A stretch of DNA of 57,829 nucleotides, from NCBI GenBank assembly GCA_024220525.1, contig JAMYWO010000007.1:193675-251503 (forward strand). The letters are read 5' to 3'. The notes below the pieces were generated by a model. That model was not told the origin of the DNA. It did not search any database and saw only the letters and a program-made list of their open reading frames with translations. The first letter of the stretch is position 1, and each line of letters opens with the position of its first letter. A program made the position numbers and the translations under genes. The stretch is from Cochliopodium minus (taxonomy: Eukaryota > Discosea > Himatismenida > Cochliopodiidae). Shown here piece after piece: positions 10,905 to 23,086 of the stretch.

Positions 10905-12409
10905 ATGTCTAATAAACAAGATAAAAAGAAAGTTATTGTTGCATGCCTCGATTGCAGAAAAAATCATCGTAAATGTGATGGAAAGAGACCATGTTATCAT
11001 TGTTACAGGAATAAAACAGAGTGTGTCGAAAATCCAAAAAGAAAGGCTGTGGGTAGGCCGAGACATGATGAATGCATTAAAGAGCCAAAGAAAATCAAGC
11101 CCAATCAAATTAAAAAAATCATAAATCAATTAAATTGCACAAATTGTAACTCCATTGTTATTGGAGGATCTGTCTTTTGCAATGATTGTGGATTCAAACA
11201 AAAAAAAAATAAAAAGGATTTGAATAAGGAAAAGATATGCTCCAATTGTCATAAAAAGGGAAAAAACAATTTGACGAATGTACAATATTGTATTGATTGT
11301 GGAAATAGCTTTGCTGATGAAAGTGATCCAAATCTTATGCAAGAATTTGAAGCATTAAAGCAAAAAAATGAATTATTAAACAACATAATACAAATGAGCA
11401 TTAAATGTAAATAACACTTTATTTTCTTTGAAATTTCCCAAGCCAATTTAATTATTTTTTTAAATTAAAATAAAAAAAGCACCAATGTGGGTAATGAGCA
11501 GGGTCTTAATGTCTGGAAATCAAATTCAATACCCTGTACCTAGTTATATTGTTGAATCAAGCAAAAGGTAATCTTGATAAAATAAAATAATTAAATTCAG
11601 TGAATTAATAAATTTTATTTTTTATTAAAATTTAGTTTTCAAGATTTGTTAGGATATCCAGATCTAATCAACATGTACTATCCACATCTAGTAAGCTTGA
11701 AACATCACAAGTATCTAGACTTTAAAAACTTTCCTATGAAAATAAAAAGAGTAGCAGGATTAAAAAGTCCCAAACAATGTTTTGAAGACTATAACTACGT
11801 TCGCCATGCAAATGTAAAATTCTATTCTTTTAAATTTTTTGTGTTAATTTTTATTTTTAATTAACTAGGGTCATTACATTTACATTCAAACATCCAATAC
11901 CTTATATTTCGTAAGAAATTAAAATTTTAATTTTCATCAAATTTTGAATATTTTTAATTTTCATTTTTTTGTAATTTTTTTTAATTTTTTAATTTTTTAA
12001 TTTCATAACATCTCAGATTTTAACTTTTCAAAAGATTAATTAAAATAAAAATATTTTAAAGGATTCAATAAGTGGATTACCTTCTTACAGAATATCTTAT
12101 ATCAACCAAGCCATAGACTTGAAACTAGAAGAAAAAGATCTCCCTCCCCACTCTTTCGAAGGAATAAAGTTTACCTACTACTGCAATGAAAACGACAAGG
12201 CTCCTGATTTCACCAAAAGGTTTAACCACAATGTCAAAAAGTACATAAAAATAGATGATCAGCTGCAATCTCAAAACTCTCTTTCCATTATCCAATCTTC
12301 TGATTTCGATCAAACAAACTTTTTCCAAAACTATGATTTCTATCCTAACTTTGACATCGAACATGTTGATGATTTCAATGAATTCGAAAATATTTTCACC
12401 AATTTTTGA
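10905..12409 (+). CDS. C5: array member with two tandem zinc ribbons
   Basis: 385 residues in five exons: 10905-11406, 11480-11567, 11636-11813, 11869-11910 and 12062-12409. The zinc cluster (CLDCRKNHRKCDGKRPC, six Cys) and AVGRPRH patch are standard. Uniquely, two four-Cys ribbons follow: CTNCNSIVIGGSVFCNDCG and then CSNCHKKG...YCIDCG. A coiled coil (FEALKQKNELLNNIIQ) comes next. The PAS part (YPVPSYIVESS, LLGYPDLINMYYPHLVSLKH, YVRHAN|GHYIYI) has two introns not found in C1-C3, including one inside the RHAxGHY motif. The tail is NEFENIFTNF. The doubled ribbon probably arose by internal duplication and may widen protein or DNA contacts. Confidence 0.85.
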
Positions 12410-12985
12410 ATTTTATTTTTCCTTTTTTCTTCCCTTTTTCAATTTTTGAGTAAAAAAATTAATAAAGTTAATTTTTGATTATAAAATGATGTAAATTTTA
12501 ATTTAATAGATGAAAATTATCTTTTCATAGATTTCATTAACTCAATACAACTTTATTTGTTTTTTTGCTTCTCTATTAATATCTTTTATCAAAAAAATCA
12601 TTGGGAGGAAATATGCGGAAGATTAAAAATTACTAATTGAAAACCTTTCAACGATCCATATCAAAGGAACGATTAAGATTATCAAGATTTGAGATCTTTT
12701 TAATATTTTTTTTTGAGCGGAATTTTATATTCATATATTACGATAGATTTTCCATTTCTAATTATTTTGAGGAGGGAATTTTTAATATTAAAACCCGAAG
12801 GTAATATATTTACTTCCGTTTTTTTTTTTCAAGAAAAATTATCCATTATAATTTGAGGATTTATTGGTTGCGTAAATTAATTAACTTCCTATTCACCATC
12901 AACATTGATAAAAAATTTAAAAAAAAAAAATAAAAAAATTAAAAAAAAAAAAAATACTTTGATTTCAAAACAAGTGAAAAATAAA
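12410..12985. promoter_or_regulatory. Spacer upstream of C6
   Basis: No gene. Contains gagcgg at 12715-12720, gaggaggg near 12770, cccgaag near 12795 and ttccg near 12813 among otherwise AT-rich sequence; these may be regulatory boxes. Confidence 0.35.
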
Positions 12986-14392
12986 ATGATGGAAAATACA
13001 TCAATATTAAACTCAACAACACCCTTAATCCCTCAAACAAATTGTATAAATGGGAACTTAACAAATAATGAAGGAAATATTAATAATGAACATCTTAATA
13101 TTAATACACCAAAAAAAATAATCTCAGCTTGCTTAGCATGCAATAAAAATCATAAAAAGGTATTTATTGAAAACATTAAATAAAATAAAAAAAAATAATT
13201 CTTCCGAAATGTAAATTTTAATCTAATTTTGAATTTAAATATTAAAGTGTGATGGAGAAAGACCTTGCTCCTATTGTTGTCACAGAAAATTGGAGTGCGT
13301 TGAAAATAACAAGAGAAAATCAGTTGGGAGGTAATTTTTAATTGAAAAATAAACTCCCACGTTGAAATTAACTTTTTTAAAAAATCATTTAAAGACCCAA
13401 AAAAACCGAACAAGAGAAAAAAAAGAAAACAACAAATAACAATAACTCAAATTATAGTTTTGAATTGATTTGCGAAGGATGCAAAACTAAAAACGGATCT
13501 GATGCAAAGTTTTGTAACAGTTGTGGACAAAGATTGGAAGTGAAAAACAACCATGGGGAATTGTTGAATGAGATAGATGTTTTGAAGAAAAAAAATGAAG
13601 CATTAACAAGACTGCTAGACATGAAATTTGGTAAGATTTATTAATAAATGTAATTGGATTTGAGATTTCTGATTAATAAACGATTAATTTAAATTTTAAT
13701 TGATAGGAACAAACCAAATGTGGATCATGTTGAAGATGATCTTTCCACTGGACGGCATAATTTGTTATCCAATCCCCAGTTTCTTGCTGGAAGCATCCAG
13801 CAATTTTCAAAAGCTAATGGGATTCACAAACATGCAAAACATGTATTACCCCGACTTGGTTCCAAAACAACACCATCAAGTTTTGAACATGATTATCACA
13901 GTTGAAAGAGTACAAGGGATGTTAAACCCAAAGTTGTGCTATGAAGACGATATCTACATGAGACATGCTAAAGGTCATTATGTTCACCTTGGCATCAGCT
14001 CTTCCATTTACTTTGACACCTTTACTAAATTACCCAGCTTCCGAATCACTTTCGTTGAAAAAATCATTGAGTTATACGTTGAACCTTCAATTCTTCCTCC
14101 TCAACAAAAACAACCAAAGTCAATTAGATTTTACTGTAATCATAATGACGAAATCCCCGAAATCATCAAGAAGTACTTGTACCAACCTCCCAAAACTTTG
14201 TTGCAAAACTTTTATCTCCAGTATCAAAACCAACACCAACATCATCATCAACTTCCTCCTATCCAACAAACTCAAGGTTATCCCTTGATTTATCAAGATG
14301 TGAAAAATAATTCTCAAGTAAACGCCATTATTCATCATCCCCAAGTCCAACCAGATCCACAAAACTATCCTAAAAATGAAATTGAAAATTAA
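12986..14392 (+). CDS. C6: array member with intronless PAS half and Gln/His-rich end
   Basis: 392 residues in four exons: 12986-13159, 13248-13330, 13395-13630 and 13707-14392. I chose the ATG at 12986 (MMENTS) because the upstream in-frame sequence is lysine-only low complexity. The cluster is CLACNKNHKKCDGERPC split after NHKK, and an intron falls inside the SVG|RPKK patch. The ribbon is CEGCKTKNGSDAKFCNSCG. The whole PAS domain and C-terminus lie in one 686-base exon: the otherwise universal intron after SIYF is absent and the text runs SIYFDTFTKLPSFRITF. The C-terminus is Gln/His/Pro-rich (QHQHHHQLPP) and lacks the aromatic tail, ending NEIEN. Loss of a clean intron suggests recombination with a spliced transcript. 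Confidence 0.85.
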
Positions 14393-14792
14393 TTCTCAGT
14401 TCTATTTCGGAAGTTTTTTTGTAAAATTAGTATTATGTAAAAAGAGAGTCCAACACTAAAATATTTAAAAAAATTAATTTTTTATTCTTCCACCCATATT
14501 TTAAGATGAATTCGTTTTTAATTGATCCGTTTGGTAAATGTAATTTGAAATAACCAATTTCTATTTCAAATAAAATTAAACTTCCCTTTTGGAGGAAGTA
14601 TTTTAATCATTTTAAAACGTGGAAATTAAAAAATTGAAAAAAAATTTTGGTTAAAGGAAGTATCCTATATCGAAGGATTGAATAAGTAAAAGTTTACCCT
14701 CAATCTTTTCAAAAAAAAATTTGTGTTTCGAAGTGAAATAAATATTTCCAAACTAACCTCAAAAAAGATTTTAAAAAAAAAAAAAAATTTAA
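14393..14792. promoter_or_regulatory. Spacer upstream of C7
   Basis: No gene. Has ttcgga near 14407, a ggaggaag box near 14590 and aaaggaagtatcc near 14655. Confidence 0.3.
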
Positions 14793-16046
14793 ATGATTAA
14801 TAATGAAGAAAATATCATCAGATCATTTCAATGCACAAACTGTAAAAATAAAAATCTTGTATGTGATGGAATAAAAGGAAAGAAATGTTCTTTTTGCAAA
14901 GATATTAATAAAAAATGTGTTGAAGAAATAGTCAAAAAACAATCAATAAAGCTAGCTGCGAAAAAACTTCCTGTGAGAAAAAAAAACACACAGAAAAAGA
15001 AAATTACTGAAACAGTTTGTAAAAATTGTGAGACCAAAAATTTGATAAAATCAAAATACTGCCAGGAATGTGGAAGAATAATGAATCAAATCAAGATTGA
15101 AGAAAAAAATAATCAACTTACTAAAGAGATTGATATTTTGAAAAATAAAAACGAAGAATTACAAAAGATTATACAAATGAGGATGTTTTCAAGTAAAATC
15201 TGAAAAATTGAATTTTATTAATATATTTTCAGTGAATTTTTATTTTTTTTAAAAAAGCGAATCAAATGTGGATAATTTCAAAATTGGATTATAGGGTGAA
15301 TATGGAAGACAAAATGACATATCCTATCAAGAGTTATATAATAGAAGTATCCCAATCATTCCAGAATCTTTTGGGATATGAAAATCTGATCAATAAAAGT
15401 CTAGATGAACTAATTCCCAAGAATCACCACCAATCAATCAACAAAAATAATATGCCTATAATAGTTGAAAGGATAAAAGATTATAAAACTCCCAAACTCA
15501 TTTATACACATGATTTATACTTTAAACATGCATCTGGAAATTTTGTTCGTGTTCTATTCAATTCTGCAATTTACTTTGTAAAAATTTGCTTAAAATTTTG
15601 TTTTTTTTTTTTTAATATTTTTGTTACAGGATTATCATTCAAATACACCATCTATCAGAATAATTTATGTTAATAAAATTCTCGATTCAAAAGTAGAAGA
15701 AAAATCTTTACCAGAAACCCACTCAAAACCTCAACAACTAGTTTACTACACAGGTACTACCAATGAACTTCCACACTTTATAAGTCTCTACCAAAGTCCA
15801 ATCACACCTGAAATCTTGCAAAAAGAAGTTATGGTCATTGAGAACAATAGCATAAATGAAAATAAAAGTAATTTTAACCAAGAGAACCATTTCTTCCAGC
15901 CTAACAATCTTTCTCCAAACAAACATAACAATTTTACTTTGAACCAAGAGGAGGTTTTCAACAATAATGAAAATAACAATTTTAATCTGTTTTTCAATAA
16001 CAAAATTAATTTTCAAAGCTTTCATAATAGTGAGTTTGAGAATTAA
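14793..16046 (+). CDS. C7: divergent zinc cluster member lacking the AT-hook
   Basis: 378 residues in three exons: 14793-15192, 15258-15577 and 15630-16046. The N-terminal cluster is altered: CTNCKNKNLVCDG then IKGKKCSFC and KKC, giving x7 rather than x5 between Cys3 and Cys4 and no His in the loop. There is no GRP patch, only KKLPVRKKN. The ribbon is CKNCETKNLIKSKYCQECG, and the coiled coil LTKEIDILKNKNEELQKIIQ is long. The PAS part is recognisable but loose (FQNLLGYENLINKSLDELIP, KHASGNFV). The C-terminus is Asn-rich with NFNLFFNN near the end. All six cluster cysteines remain, so metal binding is likely, but the DNA specificity is probably different. Confidence 0.82.
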
Positions 16047-16407
16047 CTTTTTGCTACTTTTTCCTTCAATTTTGACAATAATAGATTTTTCCATTAAACA
16101 ACATTTTTTGAAGAGTTTTATTGTTCTTACCAATCTAAATATTCAATCATTTTCATCTTCAAAAAATTTAAAAAATTATCAATAAAATGTTTCTTTTAAT
16201 TTTAAAACATTTTTCCTCGTAACTTTAATTTAAATTTCACTCTTATAGGACTTATAATTAAATTATTTAAATTTTTTTAAACTAAAAAAGTATCCAAGAT
16301 AAATTTTTTTCTTAGTTGAAACTTTGAAGAAGAACATTGTTGGAGTTTCCAACAGTCATTTTTTATTACTTAATTTAAGATTTAAAAAAAAAAAATTTAA
16401 GTACAAT
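16047..16407. other. Spacer with no visible gene
   Basis: AT-rich sequence downstream of C7; nothing recognisable before the C-terminal fragment that follows. Confidence 0.4.
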
Positions 16408-16780
16408 CAGATCCAAGATCAAGATACCCTATCCAATCAAAATATGATCCAAATGATGAAATAACAATCAAATCATCCATCATAATCAAGTTCCCAAATC
16501 GAAATGAAGGATAATATCCTACTTAATCTTATTCCTGCCAACTCTATCATTCCTCAAGATCTCTTTGTTTTCAATCATTCCTATCAAATGATGAATAACA
16601 TTCAACTAACAATCTTATCCCAAACAATCATAATCACGACAACTCAATTAATCTTCGTGATCTCTGTGTTTCTTCCTCTGTTACTCCAAATACCTCCTTC
16701 TTTTATAATATCTCTTCTAATTCTATCTTTGGGAATGATACCGATTGTCTGAATCTTTAAGAAGATATCTTCAATTTCAT
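16408..16780 (+). pseudogene. C-terminal fragment of a C8/C9-type member
   Basis: The DNA closely matches the last ~330 bases of C8 and C9: cagatccaagatcaagata, then the HHNQIP and NLIPANSIIPQDLFV coding region, then the end equivalent to NNEDIFNF. The frame is broken by small length changes and stops, and no zinc ribbon or PAS exons precede it. It sits 0.8 kb upstream of C8, so it is a leftover of a duplicated unit or of unequal crossing-over. As a host-gene relic it shows the array has lost as well as gained copies. Confidence 0.75.
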
Positions 16781-17552
16781 TTAACTTTCCTCTTCTTTTT
16801 TTCTTTTAAAAATTTTACATTTTTATGAAACACTTATCGCTTTCAATTTTTGTCAAGAAACAAAATTTTTTCTAAAGAGAAAACTTTAATCCTTTCATTC
16901 AACTCTCAAGGAAACAAAAAAAAATTTTAATTCTGCTTGAAAAAATCATCAAACATTACATACTACAATAAATGGTTTAAATTCTTTCAATAATTTTCCT
17001 TTGGAGAGGAGTTATTTTTTAACAATAATTAAAAAGAAGAGGATATTAAATTAAAATTAATAAAATATTAATCATTCAAAAAAAAAAAAAAAAAAAAAAA
17101 AAAAGATTAATCATTTTCTGAATGAAGAAAGATAACTTTATTATTGCCACCCATCTAATTATTTCAATCATAAAACCAAATCACTTTGGAATTAATTGAA
17201 ACAATCAAGATCCTTAATTTCATAAGGTAAAATATTTAAACAAATCATTTTATTGCCATAAAGGATTATATGAATTCTTTTGTCAAAAATTGATGCTTTT
17301 TGAAGATCTTTAAAAAATTTTTAATGGAGGAAGAAAATATTATTAATAAAATTGAATTTATAAAGATTGATACACGAAATTGCACGAAATTACAAAAATA
17401 ACTAATGAGATTTTTGATCTTTAATTGAATTAATTTGATCATATATATTTTGATGGAGGAGATTTATTTTTCCTGAAATATATGAAAATAAAATATTTTA
17501 CTCCAATATTTCTCATTTTATATAAGCTCAATTATAAAAATAAAAATTTCAA
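16781..17552. promoter_or_regulatory. Spacer and likely TATA promoter of C8
   Basis: No gene. A run of about 26 A ends at 17104. TATATAAG at 17519-17526 lies only about 30 bases before the C8 ATG, consistent with a very short 5' leader. Confidence 0.4.
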
Positions 17553-18904
17553 ATGAATAATAATAGACATACTTTGCTCCAACATAATGTTTATATGATC
17601 AACAACAATGATAACAATCTGGATATCCTCAATGGAAAAAAATCCAATCCAAATTCAAAAATTCAATCACAAATGATCGATAACACAAATTGCAAAGTTA
17701 ACAATAAGAGAAAGATATCTCCATCAGTGACAATTGAACTCCAAAAGAAAACAAAAAATGAAATAAACAAAAAAATAGAAAAGATAAAATGCCCCAAATG
17801 CAAAAAGAGCCAAGATTCTGAGGATAGATTCTGCAATGCATGCGGAAGCAGATTGAAAAATGAAACCAAAAATTTGGAGTTGATGAAGGAAATAGAGTTC
17901 ATGCAAAAGATGAATCATCAATTGGAGAGTTTCATACAAATGAGAATGTGTTGTAAGAAAAAATATAAGCTCCTTATTTAGTCATTTAATATATTTAATA
18001 TTCAAAATTTTTTTATTATACAGCAAAAGAAATATGGTATGCTATGAAATTGATATTCCCAAAGAATGGAGTAATATGCTATCCTATGGAATCTTTCATT
18101 ATCGAAGCAAATAAGGAGTTTAATCATTTGTTGGGATATGAAGATATGAATAATGTGTATTATCCTGATCTATTCCCCAAAAATCACATTGTGGAATTAA
18201 CACAAAAGAATTTCTTCATAAAGGTGGAGAGGAATTCAAAAATCACAAATCCCAAGATGATTTATGAACATGATGTTTATTTGAGACATTCAAGAGGTCA
18301 TTTTATACATGTTGCATCGTCAGGAACCTTTTATTTCGTATGTTTTCTTCGTTCTATTTGTTATATCAATTTATATAAATCTTCCTTTTAATATTAGGAT
18401 ACCCATACAAGAATGCCAAGTGTAAAAATGATCTATATCAAAAAAATTTTGAATGAACATGTTCTTGAAGATCAATTGCCACCAAAACATAGTCATCCAA
18501 CCACCATCAAGTTCTGCACCGATAATTTCAATGAATTGCCAGATTTCATCAAGAAATTTTGCCATAAACCCTTTGAAAACGATCAGATCCAAGATCAAGA
18601 TACCATCTCCAATCAAGATTTGCTCCAATTGATGTATAACGATGATATCATCCATCATAATCAAATTCCAATCGAAATGAACGATCATATCCTACATAAT
18701 CTTATTCCTGCCAACTCTATCATTCCTCAAGATCTCTTTGTTGATTCTCTTTCAACAAAGCCTAATACTTTTGGTTTTCTCCCTTCTCATCCCTCCCCTT
18801 CCAATTTATCTTCTAATTCAATGATCTTTGGGAATGATAATTACATCTTTGACCCTGATTCTGATTGTTTGAACAATAACGAAGATATATTCAATTTTTT
18901 TTAA
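17553..18904 (+). CDS. C8: zinc ribbon-coiled coil-PAS member without zinc cluster
   Basis: 406 residues in three exons: 17553-17952, 18024-18337 and 18398-18904. The N-terminus (MNNNRHTLLQHNVYM) has no Zn2Cys6 cluster and no GRP patch; it begins with Asn-rich sequence and a basic stretch (NKRKISPSVTIELQKKTKNE). The ribbon CPKCKKSQDSEDRFCNACG and coiled coil (LELMKEIEFMQKMNHQLESF) are intact, as is the PAS part (FNHLLGYEDMNNVYYPDLFP, VYLRHSRGHFIHV, GTFYF). It ends NNEDIFNFF. Lacking the DNA-contact module but keeping the pairing module, it could dimerise with other members and block or redirect them; that role is inference. Confidence 0.85.
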
Positions 18905-19425
18905 AACCATTCTCTTCTTTCATTTTTTCCTTTTTCCCCTTTTAAAGTATTTTCTTTTTCCTCCATTATGGATTGTTATTTTGATGTTTATTAAAAATTT
19001 TTTCCTTTTTCAAATTTTTTTTTTCACCAATATTCAAAAAAAAAAAGTAATTTCAACATGATCACATTTAGGTATTCTTTTATATACTAATGAGGAAAAT
19101 ACCCAAAATCTCCCTTCTTCAATATTTGATTTGAATAGGTTTTTATGTTCAAAATTCTAAGAGGATAAATAATAAAATAAAAATTCTCTTAAAAATAAAT
19201 ATTTCTATCTTTAAAATTCATCTTAATTTAGGTCAATATAATGAGATCAATGAATCCATTCGAAGGAAATTGTGAGGCAATATTGGTCTTTTTTCAACTT
19301 CAAATAGAATTTTACAAAGGGGAATTATATTTTATCGAAATATTCAATAAAAATTGATTTGAAGTCCAATATAAAATATTAAAAAAAATTTTATTTTGGA
19401 TTACCACAGTTCATCAACATAAAAA
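18905..19425. promoter_or_regulatory. Spacer upstream of C9
   Basis: No gene. Contains tatatact near 19081 and otherwise AT-rich sequence. Short stretches look similar to the region downstream of C9. Confidence 0.3.
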
Positions 19426-20751
19426 ATGAAAAATGTTGAGATGTACAAAGATAACACAAAATGCAATCAAGAAACTTGTATTGGAAAAAAATCAGGTTCA
19501 AATTCAAAAAAGAATTCAAATACAAATTTCATAGTCAACAATAAGAGAAAGATATCTCCATCAATAACAATTGAACTCCAAAAGAAAACCAAAAATGAAA
19601 TAAACAAAAAAATAGAGCAGATAAAATGCCCCAAATGCAAAAAGAGCCAAGATTCCAAGGATAAATTCTGCACTTCATGCGGTCGCAGATTGAGAAATGG
19701 GATAGAGGATAAAAATTTGGAATTGATGAAGGAAATAGAGTTCATGCAAAAGATGAATCATCATTTACAAACTTTCATACAAATGAAAATGTTATGTAAG
19801 AAAAAAATAGAAGCTCTTTCGATATAAACATGCTTAATTAACAATATTTTTTTTTCAATGCAGCCAATGATATTTATTATGTGATGAAAGCTGTCAACCC
19901 TATGAATGGAGTAATATGCTATCCTTTGGAATCATATATCATAGAAGCAAATCCAGAATTTAATAATTTGATGGGATATCAACAACTCAATAATGTATAC
20001 TATCCAGATTTGGTTCCCAAAAATCACCATGTCGAATTGACGAGAGATAATTTTACTATAAAGGTCGAGAGGAATTCAAAAATCACAAATCCCAAGATGA
20101 TTTATGAACATGATGTTTATTTGAGACATTCAAGAGGTCATTTTATACATGTTGCATTGTCAGGAACCTTTTATTTCGTATGTTTTCTTTGATTTTCTTT
20201 TATATTTAATCTTTATTATCTCTTCCTTTTAATATAAGGATACCCATACAAGAATGCCAAGTGTGAGAATGATCTATATCAAAAAAATTTTGAATGAACA
20301 TGTTCCAGAAGATCAATTGCCACCAAAACATAGTATTCCAACCACCATCAAGTTCTGCACTGATAATTTCAATGAACTGCCTGATTATATCAAGAGATTT
20401 TGCCACCGATCCTTTCTCACCAATCAGATCCAAGATCAAGATACCCTATCCAATCAAAATATGATCCAAATGATGAATAACAATCAAATCATCCATCATA
20501 ATCAAATTCCCATCGAAATGAACGATCATATCCACCATAATCTCATTCCTTCCAACTCTATCAATCCTCAAGATCTCTTTGTTGATTCTCCCATAACGCC
20601 CAATCCCTCTATGTTTGATAATTTTCTCCCATCTTTCCCATCTCCTTCTAATTTCTCTTCCAAATCGATGGTATTCGGGAATGATAACTACATCTTTGAC
20701 CCTAATTCTGATAATCTAAAAAATAACGAGGATTTTTTCAATTTTTTTTGA
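19426..20751 (+). CDS. C9: zinc ribbon-coiled coil-PAS member without zinc cluster
   Basis: 398 residues in three exons: 19426-19795, 19864-20177 and 20239-20751. It is the sister of C8: same basic stretch (NKRKISPSITIELQKKTKNE), ribbon CPKCKKSQDSKDKFCTSCG, and PAS motif NNLMGYQQLNNVYYPDLVP. Exon 2 shares an almost identical ~120-base segment with C8, reaching into the following intron, while other parts differ more. The C-terminus has the HHNQIPIEMNDHIHHNLIP segment shared with C8 and the upstream fragment, and ends NNEDFFNFF. As in C8, the first exon starts with low-complexity sequence where other members have the zinc cluster, so the loss predates the duplication. Confidence 0.85.
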
Positions 20752-20999
20752 ACATCATCCATTCTTTTCTATTTTTCCTTTTTAAATTTTTTTTCCTTTT
20801 TCTTTTCTCCATTATGGATTGTGATTTAATTTTTTGTTTTTATTAAAGATTTTTTCCTCTTTCCAATTTTTTTAATTTCACTCATTTATTATAATTCAAG
20901 AAAATCTGACAATTATAATTGGTTTACATCTTATATCTTTAAATTCATCTTTAATCAAATCAATTGATTGAGTGGAAAAAAAATTATAAAAAAAAAAAA

Positions 21000-23053
21000 A
21001 TGAGTTTTTTTGTAACGAGCGAAACTATTAAGGCAAATTTGGGAGATATAATTGATAATAATGAGACAGATAAAGACACGAATGATATAAAAGAAAAGAA
21101 AGAGATAATAGCATGCAGTAAAATAAACAAAATTGACTTTTGTTGAATATAATTGTTTAATCGCAGTTTATATTTTACTTGATCAGTGAATTGCAGAAAA
21201 TATCACAAGGTAAAAAAAAAAATTGAATCATTTGGGAATCGATCTTTAATTATGTTGTTCTATTCGAAATAGAAGTGCGATGGGAATCATCCTTGCAGTT
21301 ATTGTATGTATTCTTTGATTAAAGAATCAAATCCTTTGATATCATTCATCTATTCCGATTGTTCATTCAAAATTCAATTTCTTTTCAATATTTCATAGGT
21401 ATACAAAGAAAATTAGAATGTTTGGAAAACAAGAAAAGGTGAAAAATAAGCTTTACTTTTGTTTTTCAAATATATACCCCCTATTTAAATCTCCTCCATT
21501 TATAATCACATATTTGTTTAGAAAACCAATTGGAAGACCTCCAAAATCGAAGAATGCAATCCAAAGCAAAACCAAGAAGCCAAGAGAGAAAAAGAATGCG
21601 ACAGCCGAGAAGAAATTGGCTACTAAAAAGAATATAGACAATGAAAAAGTATTAAATTGCGACAAATGCAATTCTATCCAACCCAATGCAGCAAAATTTT
21701 GTAATGAATGTGGTAAATAGAATTTATTTTTTAATATTGTCAATAACCTTAAAATATTGATCGATATATCGATATTATAAATTAAATACTATCATGATAT
21801 TCTATTGATCCTATCATGATTATCATCTATCCTCAATATCTTTAGATCAATTAATCTGTTTGAATTCATATAGGAAGTAAATTCCCAGAAAAGCCCCTAA
21901 CCGATCATATTCAACTCATCAATGAAATCGAAGAATTGAAAAAGAAAAACAATGAATTATCGGGGATTATCGAATCAAAATTATTATCAAGTAAAAAAAA
22001 AAGAATTTTTTTTTTCAGTGAATTTTCTTTAAAGAGAAAGAATTTTTTATTTTTTAAATTCATTAAAATNNNNNNNNNNNNNNNNNNNNNNNNNNNNNNN
22101 NNNNNNNNNNNNNNNNNNNNNNNNNNNNNNNNNNNNNNNNNNNNNNNNNNNNNNNNNNNNNNNNNNNNNAAAAAAAAAAGAATTTTTTTTTTCAGTGAAT
22201 TTTCTTTAAAGAGAAAGAATTTTTTATTTTTTAAATTCATTAAAATCCACCATTTTTTTTGAAAAGGTTCACAAATGTGGATGTTGAAGAAAATGAGTTT
22301 TGATAATAAGCCAGAAATGGAATGTAAACTTTTTTAATTGAAGAACTTTTTACTTCTTTGTTTGTTCTTATTCTAAAATTTTTTTTATATCTTAAGATCC
22401 CATTCCAAGTTTTATTTTGGTAAATTCAAAAATTAAATAAAAAATTTTTATTGAAATAAAACAATTAATTTCTTATAAAAATTAAATTAAAATTTAATCG
22501 ATTTTTTTTTTTTCGTGGAAAACAGGAAGTTTCTCCTTCTTTTCAAAAGCTTTTGGGATATGAAAACTTGTTTAATGTATATTATCCTGATCTTTTGTCC
22601 AAGAAGCATTTCAAAAAACTGAGCAACACCAATTTGTTTGTTAAAGTCGAAAGGTGAAAAAATCTATTTTGTTCATTTTTTTTCATATTTTTATTTTTTT
22701 ATTTTTTTAATTTTACATTATTTTTAGACTTTTTATTTTATAATATTTTTTTATTTTTCTTTTTATTTTTCATTTTTTTAAATCATTTTTAAATCATTTT
22801 TTAAAGAATCAAGGAATTAAAGATCCCAAATTTTTTTCACGACAATGTATTTTTGAGGTATAAGAAAGGACTACATACATTTTTTTTTTTATTTATTTTT
22901 CATAAATTTTTCATAATTTTTGTAAAGACATGCGAAAGGGCATTACGTAAATCAAATATTTTCTAACACTTTTTCACAAAATTAATTTTATTTTAAATTA
23001 GGTATAAAAATTTTTTATTTTTATTTTATTTTATTTTTATTTTATATTTTATT

Positions 23054-23086
<33 letters not shown>

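Noticed and set aside
15738-16133. 131-codon minus-strand open frame opposite C7
   Set aside because: It lies antisense to a well-supported exon and merely reflects the Asn/Gln-rich codons on the other strand. The same holds for the minus-strand frames opposite C8, C9, C14 and the TRAF-like gene.
16504-16752. 82-codon hydrophobic frame near C8
   Set aside because: It is an out-of-frame reading of the decayed C8/C9-type 3' exon, not a membrane protein.
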